Positions 34,802 to 43,071 of a stretch of DNA of 64,000 nt are shown here, piece by piece. The notes under the pieces are model-generated. The model saw nothing but the letters and a program-made list of their open reading frames with translations. It was not told where the DNA came from and did not search any database. Positions within the stretch are counted from its first letter, which is position 1, and the number at the start of each line of letters is the position of its first letter. The DNA is from Paenibacillus oryzae (lineage in GTDB: Bacteria > Bacillota > Bacilli > Paenibacillales > Paenibacillaceae), in the NCBI RefSeq assembly GCF_001675045.1, contig NZ_LYPA01000065.1, forward strand, positions 372,001 through 436,000. The letters run 5' to 3'. The translations under genes were made by a program, and so were the position numbers.

Positions 34802-35740
34802 GTGGAACTATTCAGTATTATCTTGCCGGAAACCTGTGCAGGCAGCGCGGATAAGCTCGGCGCACTGCTGACGGAGCACTTAATAGCCGATTTACATAAA
34901 ACGGCTGGTTCGCGGAGCAAAGAGCAGCGCGAGATGCCGGTTTATTTTGAGAGCAGCGAAGAGGTTAGAGTTAATTGCAAAGCTGTGATGGCCCGGTTTC
35001 ATCTGCGCACTCATGGGCCGGTCATTTTCCAGTCCGCTGCTTCTGCTATTGCTGAATTTGTGGTAGCCGAGATGGAGAACGAAATGCTTCGTTCCTTCAT
35101 TACGCGCAAATTTCCCGACACCCGGCATGGGGAGGACCGGCGGATATTGGATTATTGCAACGAGCTGATGCAGGGCAAGGAATGGGACGGTCTGGGGGGC
35201 AAATTCAAGGAAGCGGACCAGGCGCGGAGAAGAGACAAAATAGAGCAGGAAATCCGGGAGTATTTGCATGAAGGAATCACGCTGAATTTGGAAGGCTTTG
35301 CAACATTCCGTCTGTCTGCTTATCGCAAGGAGCTGGCTGAAATAGTGGAATACGCCATGGATGAATACGCCATGGATAAACAATATCAGGAGTTTATTTC
35401 GTTACTTAAATATTTTGTGCAGATGCAGGATGAAAAGGTTGCGCATGTGCATGTGCTCCACAAGGGCGGGCAAGAATTCGTTATGTACGACAGCCGCTTT
35501 AAGCCGATCGAGGCAAAACCATCCCCCGACCGGATCGTCGCCGAAATGCTGGAAACGGAAATGAATATGGAGGATATGGTGGTCAGCACGCTGATTTCCG
35601 TTGCGCCCGGCCAAATTACGATTCATACGCGACAGCCCGAGCTTCAGGTCATTCGCACGCTTCAGACGATATTCGAAGGCAGAGTCAAGCTATGCGTCAA
35701 GTGTCCGTCTTGCGCCGAAAGTCTGGATGTGCTTCGGTAG
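34802..35740 (+). CDS. ytxC: Putative sporulation protein YtxC
   Basis: 312 residues, starting at GTG 34802 (GGGG about eight bases upstream). Family known from Bacillus, where ytxC also sits just upstream of thrS; expressed in sporulation, biochemical role unknown. The C-terminus has a CxxC pair (LCVKCPSCAESLDVLR) of a half zinc ribbon. The mid part carries a charged helical segment and an unusual direct duplication EYAMDEYAMDKQY (about 186-198). No membrane span is evident. Gene order with thrS supports the call. Confidence 0.82.
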   Translation: MELFSIILPETCAGSADKLGALLTEHLIADLHKTAGSRSKEQREMPVYFESSEEVRVNCKAVMARFHLRTHGPVIFQSAASAIAEFVVAEMENEMLRSFITRKFPDTRHGEDRRILDYCNELMQGKEWDGLGGKFKEADQARRRDKIEQEIREYLHEGITLNLEGFATFRLSAYRKELAEIVEYAMDEYAMDKQYQEFISLLKYFVQMQDEKVAHVHVLHKGGQEFVMYDSRFKPIEAKPSPDRIVAEMLETEMNMEDMVVSTLISVAPGQITIHTRQPELQVIRTLQTIFEGRVKLCVKCPSCAESLDVLR

Positions 35741-35745
35741 TACAC

Positions 35746-35774
35746 TTGACGAATGGAAGCAGCCGTTCTATAAT
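35746..35774 (+). promoter_or_regulatory. Sigma-A promoter of thrS
   Basis: TTGACG (35746-35751), 17 bases, TATAAT (35769-35774). It begins five bases after the ytxC stop. Confidence 0.85.
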
Positions 35775-35784
35775 TATCGACATA

Positions 35785-36144
35785 TCCAAGCAACAGCAAT
35801 GACAAAAGACATGTATTCGTCAAGACGCTTGCAGCAGAGAGAGGAAACCCGGCTGAAATTTCCTTGCAGGACGGTGTCGAATGTACCCCTTTTGTAGCTG
35901 TGCGGTTGAACCGGAGAGGGCGTTCCTTCCAGCATGTGCCGATCATTCAGGCCAATATGCAGCCAGGGATAAGCCGGTAATCTCCTTCGCTGTAAGCCGC
36001 ACCGGACCTCTCCGTTATAAGAGTTTACAAGGACTGTATGGTTTAGTCATTGCCGCATGCGGCAAAGCCTAACGTATCAGTTGAAGTAGGGTGGAACCAC
36101 GAGACAACAAGCGCTCGTCCCTTTGCGGGATGCGCGCTTTTTTT
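35785..36144 (+). promoter_or_regulatory. T-box leader of thrS (threonyl-tRNA sensing)
   Basis: The invariant antiterminator sequence AGGGTGGAACCACG is at 36088-36101. Stem I elements include AGAGAGAGGAAACC and GCTGAAATTTCC (35838-35868). A candidate specifier is ACC (Thr) at 35885-35887 within GAATGTACCCC. The competing terminator is GCGCTCGTCCC...GGGATGCGCGC followed by TTTTTTT (36111-36144). Uncharged tRNA-Thr would stabilise the antiterminator and turn on thrS. The specifier assignment is by eye only. Confidence 0.93.
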
Positions 36145-36201
36145 GTGCGCTGTCATCCCGTCATGACGGCTTGAATACATGGTCAAGGAGGATGTGGCAA
36201 C

Positions 36202-38130
36202 ATGAACATCAGCATTACGCTGCCGGATGGAGCGGTAAGGGAATATCCGGCGGGAACAACTATTGAGGAAGTAGCGGGCTCCATCAGCCCCGGTCTGCGC
36301 AAAAACGCGCTTGCTGGCAAAATCGACGGCAAGGTGGTTGACGTTTACGCGCCGATCCAAAGCAATGCCGCAATCGAAATCGTGACAGACAGCAGCCCGG
36401 ACGGGCTTGAGGTGTATCGTCACAGCACCGCACATTTATTGGCGCAGGCATTGAAGAGAATTTACAGCGATGTGAAGCTGGGCATCGGCCCCGTTATCGA
36501 AGACGGCTTTTATTATGACATCGACATGGAGCATTCATTAACGCCGGATGATCTGGCCGCCATCGAAAAAGAAATGAACAAAATCGTCGGCGAAAATCTG
36601 GAAATCCGCCGCCGCGAGGTGAGCCGCGACGAAGCGGTAGCGATTTTCACTGAAATCAACGATCATCTGAAGCTGGAGCTGATCCGCGATTTGCCGGAGG
36701 ATTCCGTCATTACACTGTACGATCAAGGCGAATTTTTTGACCTGTGCCGCGGCCCTCATTTGCCGTCTACCGGCAAAATCAAAGCCTTTAAGCTGCTAAG
36801 CGTTGCAGGCGCCTACTGGCGCGGCGATTCCAAAAACAAAATGCTGCAGCGCATTTACGGCACAGCGTTTTTCAAAAAAGCCCAGCTTGACGAGCATCTG
36901 CATTTGCTGGAGGAAGCCAAAAAGCGGGATCACCGCAAGCTTGGACGAGAACTCAAGATGTTTACATTCTCCCGCGAGGTTGGTCAAGGCCTGCCGCTGT
37001 GGCTGCCGCACGGAGCGAAGGTTCGCAGAACTATGGAGCGTTATATTGTGGATCTGGAGGAACGTCTTGGCTATCAGCATGTTTATACTCCGGTGCTCGC
37101 AAATGTGGATTTATATAAGATTTCGGGACATTGGGAGCACTACAGCGAGGACATGTTCCCTTTGATGGCGATGGATAATGAAGAATTGGTGCTTCGCCCG
37201 ATGAACTGTCCCCATCATATGATGGTGTATAAAAGCGACATGCGCAGCTATCGCGATCTTCCAGTCCGGATTGCCGAGCTGGGCACAATGCACCGTTACG
37301 AAATGTCCGGGGCGCTCACAGGGCTTCATCGCGTAAGAGCGATGACCTTGAACGATGCGCATATCTTCTGTCGTCCCGATCAAATCAAGGAAGAGTTTGC
37401 CCGCGTCGTTAATTTGATCCGTCAAGTTTACGAGGACTTTGGCATCAAGGAATACCGCTTCCGTCTTTCTTACCGTGACCCTAACGACAAAGAGAAGTAT
37501 TTCCAAAATGATGAAATGTGGGAAATGTCGCAAAGGATGCTGCGTGAAGTTGTTGAAGAACTGGATCTTCCGTTTTTTGAAGCGGAAGGCGAGGCAGCCT
37601 TCTACGGTCCAAAGCTTGATGTACAAATCAAAACTGCTCTGGGCAAAGAAGAAACACTGGGTACATCCCAGTTGGACTTCCTCCTGCCTGAGCGTTTCGA
37701 GCTGGAATACGTCGGCGAAGATGGCAAGAAGCACCGTCCTGTCGTTATTCACCGCGGGATTATCAGCACTATGGAGCGCATGACCGCCTATCTGCTGGAA
37801 AACTTTGCTGGCGCGCTGCCGCTTTGGCTGTCGCCAGTTCAAGCCAAGGTTATCCCGGTTTCGACCGCTTACGAGGCTTATGCGCGTGAGGTGGAAGAGA
37901 AGCTGCAATTCAGCGGCATTCGCGTGGAAAGCGATCTGCGCAACGAAAAGCTTGGCTATAAAATCCGCGAAGCCCAGCTGGAGAAAATCCCTTATATGCT
38001 CGTTGTGGGGGAAAACGAACAGCAAGCGGGCTCCGTATCGGTCCGCAAACGCGGAGAAGGCGATATCGGCTCCATGCCGATAGCTGAGCTGGCATCACTG
38101 CTTAAAGGCCAGATCGACTCCAAGGTTTAA
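36202..38130 (+). CDS. thrS: Threonine--tRNA ligase
   Basis: 642 residues. Domains in order: TGS (about 1-61, opening [18 protein letters not shown]), editing domain N2 with HxxxH ([15 protein letters not shown], about 74-88) and the later [19 protein letters not shown] (opening [10 protein letters not shown]), class II catalytic core (motif 2 [20 protein letters not shown], motif 3 near [11 protein letters not shown]), and an anticodon-binding domain (about 535-640). AAGGAGG precedes the ATG. Controlled by the T-box directly upstream. Confidence 0.98.
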   Translation: MNISITLPDGAVREYPAGTTIEEVAGSISPGLRKNALAGKIDGKVVDVYAPIQSNAAIEIVTDSSPDGLEVYRHSTAHLLAQALKRIYSDVKLGIGPVIEDGFYYDIDMEHSLTPDDLAAIEKEMNKIVGENLEIRRREVSRDEAVAIFTEINDHLKLELIRDLPEDSVITLYDQGEFFDLCRGPHLPSTGKIKAFKLLSVAGAYWRGDSKNKMLQRIYGTAFFKKAQLDEHLHLLEEAKKRDHRKLGRELKMFTFSREVGQGLPLWLPHGAKVRRTMERYIVDLEERLGYQHVYTPVLANVDLYKISGHWEHYSEDMFPLMAMDNEELVLRPMNCPHHMMVYKSDMRSYRDLPVRIAELGTMHRYEMSGALTGLHRVRAMTLNDAHIFCRPDQIKEEFARVVNLIRQVYEDFGIKEYRFRLSYRDPNDKEKYFQNDEMWEMSQRMLREVVEELDLPFFEAEGEAAFYGPKLDVQIKTALGKEETLGTSQLDFLLPERFELEYVGEDGKKHRPVVIHRGIISTMERMTAYLLENFAGALPLWLSPVQAKVIPVSTAYEAYAREVEEKLQFSGIRVESDLRNEKLGYKIREAQLEKIPYMLVVGENEQQAGSVSVRKRGEGDIGSMPIAELASLLKGQIDSKV

Positions 38131-38193
38131 TTTATTTTCGCATAAAGCTTGTGCCATCGGGGCATGATTTCCTTCAAGGAGGAGTTAGCCCAG

Positions 38194-38823
38194 ATGGTTA
38201 CAAGCTTTTTTGTATGTCTGTCCAGGCTGGCAGGCGCTTGCGCGACGGCTGTATTGCTGACGTCGCCATGTTTTCCGATTGCCGCCGCAGGCTCGCAGCA
38301 GCCTATGGCAATTGAATCAGGTACTGATATGCCCGCGACCAACGCGTCAACGTCAACTAAGCCGGATGCAGCTCTGGCGGCTCCTGTTGCCGTCAAAAGC
38401 CCGACTCCGGCCGAGCCGGAATCGGTGGAGGTTGTCGCAACTGGTTATACGGCCGGAGTTGAATCCACGGGGAAGTCCCCGGGCCACCCCGGTTATGGCA
38501 TTACCTATTCAGGCGTTAAGGTGAGACGCGACCGTGTGTCGACAATCGCTGCCGATCCCCGGCTGTTTCCGATCGGTACGCTGCTGTATATTCCCGGTTA
38601 TGGCTACGGGGTTGTGGCGGATACCGGCTCGGCGATCAAGGGTAAACGGATCGATCTTTATTTTGAAACGATCAGGGAAGTGTATGAGCAATGGGGTAAA
38701 CGCAAGGTGAGCGTTCAGGTGCTGCGCAAAGGAAACGGCAAGCTGTCGCAAGCCTGGCTTAACGGAATCAACGGCGCTGTGCAAGCAGGGCAGCCCATTC
38801 CCCAGTCCTATCTGGAATCGTAA
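38194..38823 (+). CDS. Secreted 3D-domain protein
   Basis: 209 residues. Signal peptide of ~32 residues (hydrophobic run [20 protein letters not shown]), a Pro/Ala/Thr-rich linker, and a C-terminal 3D domain from about residue 80: VVATGYTAG...[28 protein letters not shown] (DPRLFP), and [18 protein letters not shown], which supplies the aspartates that name the fold. The domain is shared with lytic transglycosylases of the MltA/YuiC/Sps type, so peptidoglycan cleavage is a reasonable inference. An ATG ten codons earlier exists; 38194 has AAGGAGG 11 bases upstream. Confidence 0.87.
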   Translation: MVTSFFVCLSRLAGACATAVLLTSPCFPIAAAGSQQPMAIESGTDMPATNASTSTKPDAALAAPVAVKSPTPAEPESVEVVATGYTAGVESTGKSPGHPGYGITYSGVKVRRDRVSTIAADPRLFPIGTLLYIPGYGYGVVADTGSAIKGKRIDLYFETIREVYEQWGKRKVSVQVLRKGNGKLSQAWLNGINGAVQAGQPIPQSYLES

Positions 38824-38883
38824 GCCGCCGCATAAGTTGAAAAATCGACGGCATACTATGACATAGGCTGGGAGGTGATTATA

Positions 38884-39027
38884 ATGGCTAAGAACAAAAA
38901 CAATAAAGCCCCGCAAAACAAACAGCTTAACGCCGAGTTTTCGCAGGAATTGGTTCAGAACAATTCCACTAACGGACAAACTATGTCGCAACGCCAAAAT
39001 AACCGCAACAACCAAAATCAAAAATAA
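38884..39027 (+). CDS. Small Asn/Gln/Lys-rich protein (possible gamma-type SASP-like)
   Basis: 47 residues: a basic, Asn/Gln-rich, Cys-free protein without hydrophobic core. An AEFSQE segment at about 17-22 recalls the EFASE cleavage-site motif of gamma-type small acid-soluble spore proteins, and overall composition (many N, Q, K) fits them, but the match is weak and from memory. A very strong ribosome site (GGGAGGTGA) lies six to seven bases before the ATG and a terminator follows, so it is almost certainly expressed. Confidence 0.7.
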   Translation: MAKNKNNKAPQNKQLNAEFSQELVQNNSTNGQTMSQRQNNRNNQNQK

Positions 39028-39060
39028 AATCAGCTAATTTAATAGTAGAGGCAAAATAAC

Positions 39061-39092
39061 AAGGAGGAACCAAATCGGTTCCTCCTTTCTTT
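39061..39092 (+). terminator. Rho-independent terminator
   Basis: AAGGAGGAACC-AAATC-GGTTCCTCCTT stem, then TCTTTT. Confidence 0.88.
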
Positions 39093-39244
39093 TGGGGCTA
39101 TTTTGATTAATTCCAATTAAAGTAACCTTCTCCGTCCAGAGACCGAGATGAATTTCAATCGGCCGTCCCTTCTTTGCGGGCAGGACAATGGCTATACTAA
39201 ATGTAGGTAGTGAACAATGTCATAAGCATGAGGGGTTGTAGACG

Positions 39245-40318
39245 ATGAGGCGCGGTATTATGAGCCGGACGTTGACCGGTACATTGATTATTGGAATTGG
39301 CGTAATGTTTCTTCTGCGGCAATTGGGTTACATTCAATTTGATGCGGGAGATTTGTTGCGAACGTATTGGCCCGTTATTCTTATATATTTTGGTTTAGTG
39401 AAATTGATGGAGGGCAGAACCTTTGCTGGCAACGGGGGCGGCGGCGGCTTGCTGCTTCTTATGGTGGGGGTCATATTTTTAGCTAAAAATCTTGATTTTA
39501 TCGAGCTTTCGCCAGGGGAGATTGTTCGTTTTGCGATCCCCGTTATCATTATCTATATCGGCCTCAAGCTGATTTTAAAAACATCTCCCAAAAAGCGGGA
39601 AACACCGCAAGAGGATGAATGGAAATCCTATCGACCTTATAATGATGACCGTCCAGTGCCGCCGGCACCGCCGCTTCATCCCGATCCTACCGGCAAGTTC
39701 GATATGAATTCCGTGGAGCAGCCGCATGGAAAGAGCAAGCCTGGGTATGAGCAGCCACATGAAGGAGCTGGCGGCTATCAGGAGCCGCAGCATAATCCGG
39801 AAAGCGACAATAAGTGGAGCGATTGGACCAAATGGGGCGAATATAATAAGGATAATAAACACGGGAAATACAAGCATTACGAAAAACAGGAAAAACATGA
39901 GCATGAGCATGTGGAATGGTGGAATTCGGGCAATCCCAATGTGGTTAACCGTTCCGGCTTTATCGGCGACATTCATATGGGACATGAATATTGGGAGCTT
40001 AAACCGCTTAATATCTCTCATTTTATTGGAGATACCGTGCTTGATCTGACAAAAGCGCAAATTCCGTATGGCGAAACCCGAATTAACATCTCCTCGTTCA
40101 TTGGCGATGTAAAGGTTTATGTGCCGGATGATTGCGAGCTTGGCATTCTGGTCGTGTCCAGCACCTTTATTGGAGATGTCAAAGTATTTGGCCGCAAGGA
40201 AGGCGGAATAATGTCCAGCACCAGCATTCAAACACCAAGATATTCGGAGGCGGACAAAAAAATCAAGCTTGTCGTCAGCTCGTTTATTGGCGACACGCGA
40301 GTAACCAAGGTAGGGTGA
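39245..40318 (+). CDS. liaF: LiaF-like membrane protein (cell-wall-active antibiotic response)
   Basis: 357 residues. Three to four N-terminal spans (about 8-110), a long hydrophilic, His/Pro/Lys-rich linker (about 115-225) and a C-terminal LiaF/DUF2154 beta-helix domain with repeated S-x-FIGD motifs (RSGFIGDIHMG, ISHFIGDTVLD, ISSFIGDVKVY, SSTFIGDVKVF, VSSFIGDTRV). LiaF holds the LiaS kinase inactive until the envelope is stressed (bacitracin, other lipid II agents). The linker is longer than in B. subtilis LiaF. First gene of liaFSR; TATACT at 39193-39198 is a likely -10. Confidence 0.9.
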   Translation: MRRGIMSRTLTGTLIIGIGVMFLLRQLGYIQFDAGDLLRTYWPVILIYFGLVKLMEGRTFAGNGGGGGLLLLMVGVIFLAKNLDFIELSPGEIVRFAIPVIIIYIGLKLILKTSPKKRETPQEDEWKSYRPYNDDRPVPPAPPLHPDPTGKFDMNSVEQPHGKSKPGYEQPHEGAGGYQEPQHNPESDNKWSDWTKWGEYNKDNKHGKYKHYEKQEKHEHEHVEWWNSGNPNVVNRSGFIGDIHMGHEYWELKPLNISHFIGDTVLDLTKAQIPYGETRINISSFIGDVKVYVPDDCELGILVVSSTFIGDVKVFGRKEGGIMSSTSIQTPRYSEADKKIKLVVSSFIGDTRVTKVG

Positions 40319-40326
40319 TGTAGCGC

Positions 40327-41361
40327 ATGATGGTTCGGTTTTTCCGAAGCGGGAAGTGGGAGCTGGTTGGCATGTTTGCCCTAGCTTCCGCTGTTTCGCT
40401 TTCCTTGCTGTATATGATATGGAATACGCTCGATTCCAATTTGTCCCAGATGGAGCGCAACCTATCTGCTCTTGCCATCGTTGTGCTCATTAGCGCGGCG
40501 TTTGGCTACTGGGCGGCACAACGCTACGGACGGCGGCTGGACACGCTTTATTTGGCTCTAAAGCAAGGCATAAACGGAAATTATCAGGTTCGCATAACGG
40601 ATTCGGGACATCATTCCTTCGTTCAGGTGTACAGAGAGTTTAACGAGCTGGCCCAAAGCATGGAAGAAAAGATGAAGCTGCTTCAGAAAATGGGCGAGGA
40701 ACGAGTGCTTGCGGAATCGGCATCTAATGAAGCGGCGGTATTGGAGGAGCGTAAGCGTCTTGCGCGCGACTTGCATGATACGGTAAGCCAGCAGCTTTTT
40801 GCCATACATATGTGTGCGTCATCCCTTCCCAAGCTTCAGGAGGTGGATGCCTCGCGGGCGGCTTCTGTTCTTGAGCAGCTTATTGGAATGTCCAATCTGG
40901 CGCAAAAGCAGATGCGGAACTTTATTGCACAGCTGAGGCCGATGGAGCTGGAGGGACGATCGCTTCAGGAGGCGCTCGACAAATGGTTTCCCGACTATTG
41001 CCGTCAAAACGGCTTGCAGGGCGTCCTGGAATGGCGGCTGAGCGAAAAGCTGAGCGAGGCCAAGGAGCACCAGCTGTTTTTGATTGTGCAGGAAGCGATG
41101 GCGAACGTCGTCAAGCATGCCAAAGCCCAAGGCTGCACATTGACGCTGGCCGATACGGAGCGGCAGGTTGTTATGATGCTGTCGGATGACGGAGCCGGCT
41201 TTAAGACGGATACCGTCAAAAGAGGCTCCTATGGCTTGTCGACGATGAAGGAGCGGGCGGAAAAGCTGGGCGGTACAACAGACATTATAAGCAAGGTCGG
41301 GAGTGGGACCCGCATTAAAGTGACGATTCCAAAAATATACCGGGGAGAGCAAAATCAATGA
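40327..41361 (+). CDS. liaS: LiaS-like sensor histidine kinase
   Basis: 344 residues. Two spans close together (about 14-34 and 47-64) with almost no extracellular loop, the intramembrane-sensing kinase type. A HAMP-like linker follows, then HisKA_3 with the phosphorylated H150 (RLARDLHDTVSQQLFAIH) and a HATPase_c domain (QEAMANVVKHAKAQ N box, MLSDDGAGF G1 box, YGLSTMKERAEKLGG). It begins eight bases after liaF and overlaps liaR by four bases (ATGA). Phosphorylates LiaR on envelope stress when released from LiaF. Confidence 0.92.
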   Translation: MMVRFFRSGKWELVGMFALASAVSLSLLYMIWNTLDSNLSQMERNLSALAIVVLISAAFGYWAAQRYGRRLDTLYLALKQGINGNYQVRITDSGHHSFVQVYREFNELAQSMEEKMKLLQKMGEERVLAESASNEAAVLEERKRLARDLHDTVSQQLFAIHMCASSLPKLQEVDASRAASVLEQLIGMSNLAQKQMRNFIAQLRPMELEGRSLQEALDKWFPDYCRQNGLQGVLEWRLSEKLSEAKEHQLFLIVQEAMANVVKHAKAQGCTLTLADTERQVVMMLSDDGAGFKTDTVKRGSYGLSTMKERAEKLGGTTDIISKVGSGTRIKVTIPKIYRGEQNQ

Positions 41362-42017
41362 GCGAAAGCATTAAAATCATGATTGTTGACGATCACGACA
41401 TGGTCCGAATCGGACTGCGCACTTATCTCATGCTGGAGCCTAAGCTGGAGGTAATGGCGGAAGCGGGCAATGGAGCCGAAGCGCTTGACTATCTGGCTTC
41501 TTGCACAGAGCAGCAGCGTCCCGATATTATTTTGATGGATTTAATGATGCCGGTTATGGATGGAATTGAAGCGACAAAGGCCGTCACGGCCCGCTACCCC
41601 GGTATTCGAATTGTTATGCTGACCAGCTTTCTGGAGGATGACAAGGTTTACGGTGCGATTGAAGCAGGAGCCGTCAGCTACGTGCTTAAAACCGTTTCCG
41701 CCGAGGAATTGATTTATGCCATCAACGGCGCATTCAAAGGAATGCCTGTTATGACAGCCGATGTATCGCAGGCTTTGACCCGGGGACTGAGACAACGAAC
41801 CGCGCAATCCGGCGACGAGGACTTAACCGATCGTGAGAAGGAAGTGCTTTTGCTTATTGCTGACGGCTTATCCAATAAGGAGATTGCTGAAGAGCTGCAT
41901 ATCAGCATCAAAACGGTAAAAACGCATGTAAGCAATCTGTTGATGAAATGCGAGCTTGAGGATCGGACCCAGCTTGCCGTCCTGGCTCATCGCAAGGGAT
42001 GGGCAAACCGGGCCTAA
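41358..42017 (+). CDS. liaR: LiaR-like NarL/LuxR-family response regulator
   Basis: 219 residues. Receiver domain 1-125 with phospho-acceptor D61 (IILMDLMMPVMDG) and acid pocket DDHD at 11-14; LuxR-type HTH at about 150-215 (LTDREKEVLLLIADGLSNKEIAEELHISIKTVKTHVSNLL, core DREKEVL...KTVKTHV). Start overlaps the liaS stop. Expected to activate its own operon and envelope-protection genes; I could not place a LiaR box with confidence. Confidence 0.93.
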   Translation: MSESIKIMIVDDHDMVRIGLRTYLMLEPKLEVMAEAGNGAEALDYLASCTEQQRPDIILMDLMMPVMDGIEATKAVTARYPGIRIVMLTSFLEDDKVYGAIEAGAVSYVLKTVSAEELIYAINGAFKGMPVMTADVSQALTRGLRQRTAQSGDEDLTDREKEVLLLIADGLSNKEIAEELHISIKTVKTHVSNLLMKCELEDRTQLAVLAHRKGWANRA

Positions 42018-42102
42018 CCGTAACCTTTCATTTCAAAACCAGGCTTTGTATAGCCCCGTCATTCGGCGGGGCATACTACGTTACAGCAAGCAAGCGCTGG
42101 AG

Positions 42103-42525
42103 GTGGTTCCCGTTAGACTGATTTCATCCACAATAGAAGGCAGCACGGGGAAGTTTACGGAGCTGCAAGGAGAATTGCAGGGGTTAGGGTATACGCTAGG
42201 AGGCAATTGGGACTACGAGCAGGGTTGTTTTGACAAGCCGATGGATTCCGCACATAAAGTTTGGCTGCGTATTCCGTTCCAGGTGACAGATGGCAATATC
42301 GACAGTGAATATTCCGAAAATAATGCCATCATTACGTTAGGGCAGCCATTTGTGCTAAAGCATTTATATAATGAGGGCAATGATCCCGAAGCATCGGTGC
42401 GGGTGGTTGGGGCTATGTTTGATCAATTTCAGTCCCCTGTTGATCCCGATGCAGAGGTTGAAGACCGCTGGGCGGAGCGGGGCGAAGAGCTCGTCCGGAT
42501 GGTGGAGGCTGTTTTGACACGTTAA
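42103..42525 (+). CDS. YugN-like family protein; start codon uncertain
   Basis: About 140 residues. Matches the YugN-like type by SSTIEG near the start, LGYTLGGNWDYEQGCFD (about 30-46) and LRIPFQVTDG...; function unknown. The start is odd: the only strong ribosome site, GGAGGTGG at 42099-42106, overlaps the GTG at 42103, and at ideal spacing (42112) stands GTT, with CTG at 42118 and ATT at 42121. No ATG occurs in frame except far upstream inside liaR (41956). The GTG is given as a placeholder; a non-canonical start or sequence error is possible. Confidence 0.75.
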   Translation: MVPVRLISSTIEGSTGKFTELQGELQGLGYTLGGNWDYEQGCFDKPMDSAHKVWLRIPFQVTDGNIDSEYSENNAIITLGQPFVLKHLYNEGNDPEASVRVVGAMFDQFQSPVDPDAEVEDRWAERGEELVRMVEAVLTR

Positions 42526-42546
42526 CAGGACTATATGATTATGAAC

Positions 42547-42576
42547 ATGGCCGCCATTCTGCAATGGCGGCCATTT
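42547..42576. terminator. Hairpin between convergent genes
   Basis: ATGGCCGCCATT/AATGGCGGCCAT, perfect 12-bp stem with a 4-nt loop; only TTTA follows, so moderately convincing for either direction. Confidence 0.6.
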
Positions 42577-42580
42577 ACAC

Positions 42581-42829
42581 TTAGAAAAGTCCAGCGATTA
42601 ATCTGCCAACATAGGCAAAAAATACAGCAATAAAAAGAAAGTTTTTAAACTTTTCAAAATAAAAGGTAATAAGCGGCGGCGATTGAATATTTCTGTTGGT
42701 TGCTTTCAAATGAGGTTGAAAAAAAGGAATTAGCATGCAATAGATAACTCCTGATACCCAGCATGCCACAAACGCAATAAACCATTCTGAAAAGAGAATG
42801 CCGCATAATAACCCTGCCGCAATAGCCAT
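42581..42829 (-). CDS. Small hypothetical membrane protein
   Basis: 82 residues with two to three hydrophobic segments (about 2-38 as a hairpin, and 61-80). Not recognised. AAAGGA lies about ten bases before the ATG. Lower G+C than its neighbours, which may point to a recently acquired or lineage-specific gene. No operon partner. Confidence 0.55.
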   Translation of the reverse strand: MAIAAGLLCGILFSEWFIAFVACWVSGVIYCMLIPFFQPHLKATNRNIQSPPLITFYFEKFKNFLFIAVFFAYVGRLIAGLF

Positions 42830-42980
42830 GTGAAAACTTCATCCTTTCTGTGCTAATCTTATCCTGGCTCTTATTACCATTATTTTTCCATTATACTTGA
42901 AATGGAAGGAAACAGACAGGGGGTGTTTTGTTTTCACTGGCGGCATATTGATTTTGATAAATTATCAAAGATTAATGAAA

Positions 42981-42998
42981 TTTTAAGTTTGTTTTAAG
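42981..42998 (+). promoter_or_regulatory. Direct-repeat operator candidate upstream of htrA
   Basis: TTTTAAG at 42981-42987 and again at 42992-42998, 11 bp apart, the one-turn direct-repeat geometry of OmpR-family regulators. A -10-like CATGAT lies just downstream (about 43010). Possible target of the OmpR-type regulator encoded after htrA. Confidence 0.4.
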
Positions 42999-43071
42999 GT
43001 GTAGTGTGCATGATAGAACTAACAAAAAACATACTTCATATTGATAGATCATGAATGGAGGAGAGCGCAAG

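Noticed and set aside
39121..39200. LiaR binding site upstream of liaF
   Set aside because: Only a half-motif (GAGACCGAGATGAA) is visible; no dyad with suitable spacing to the -10.
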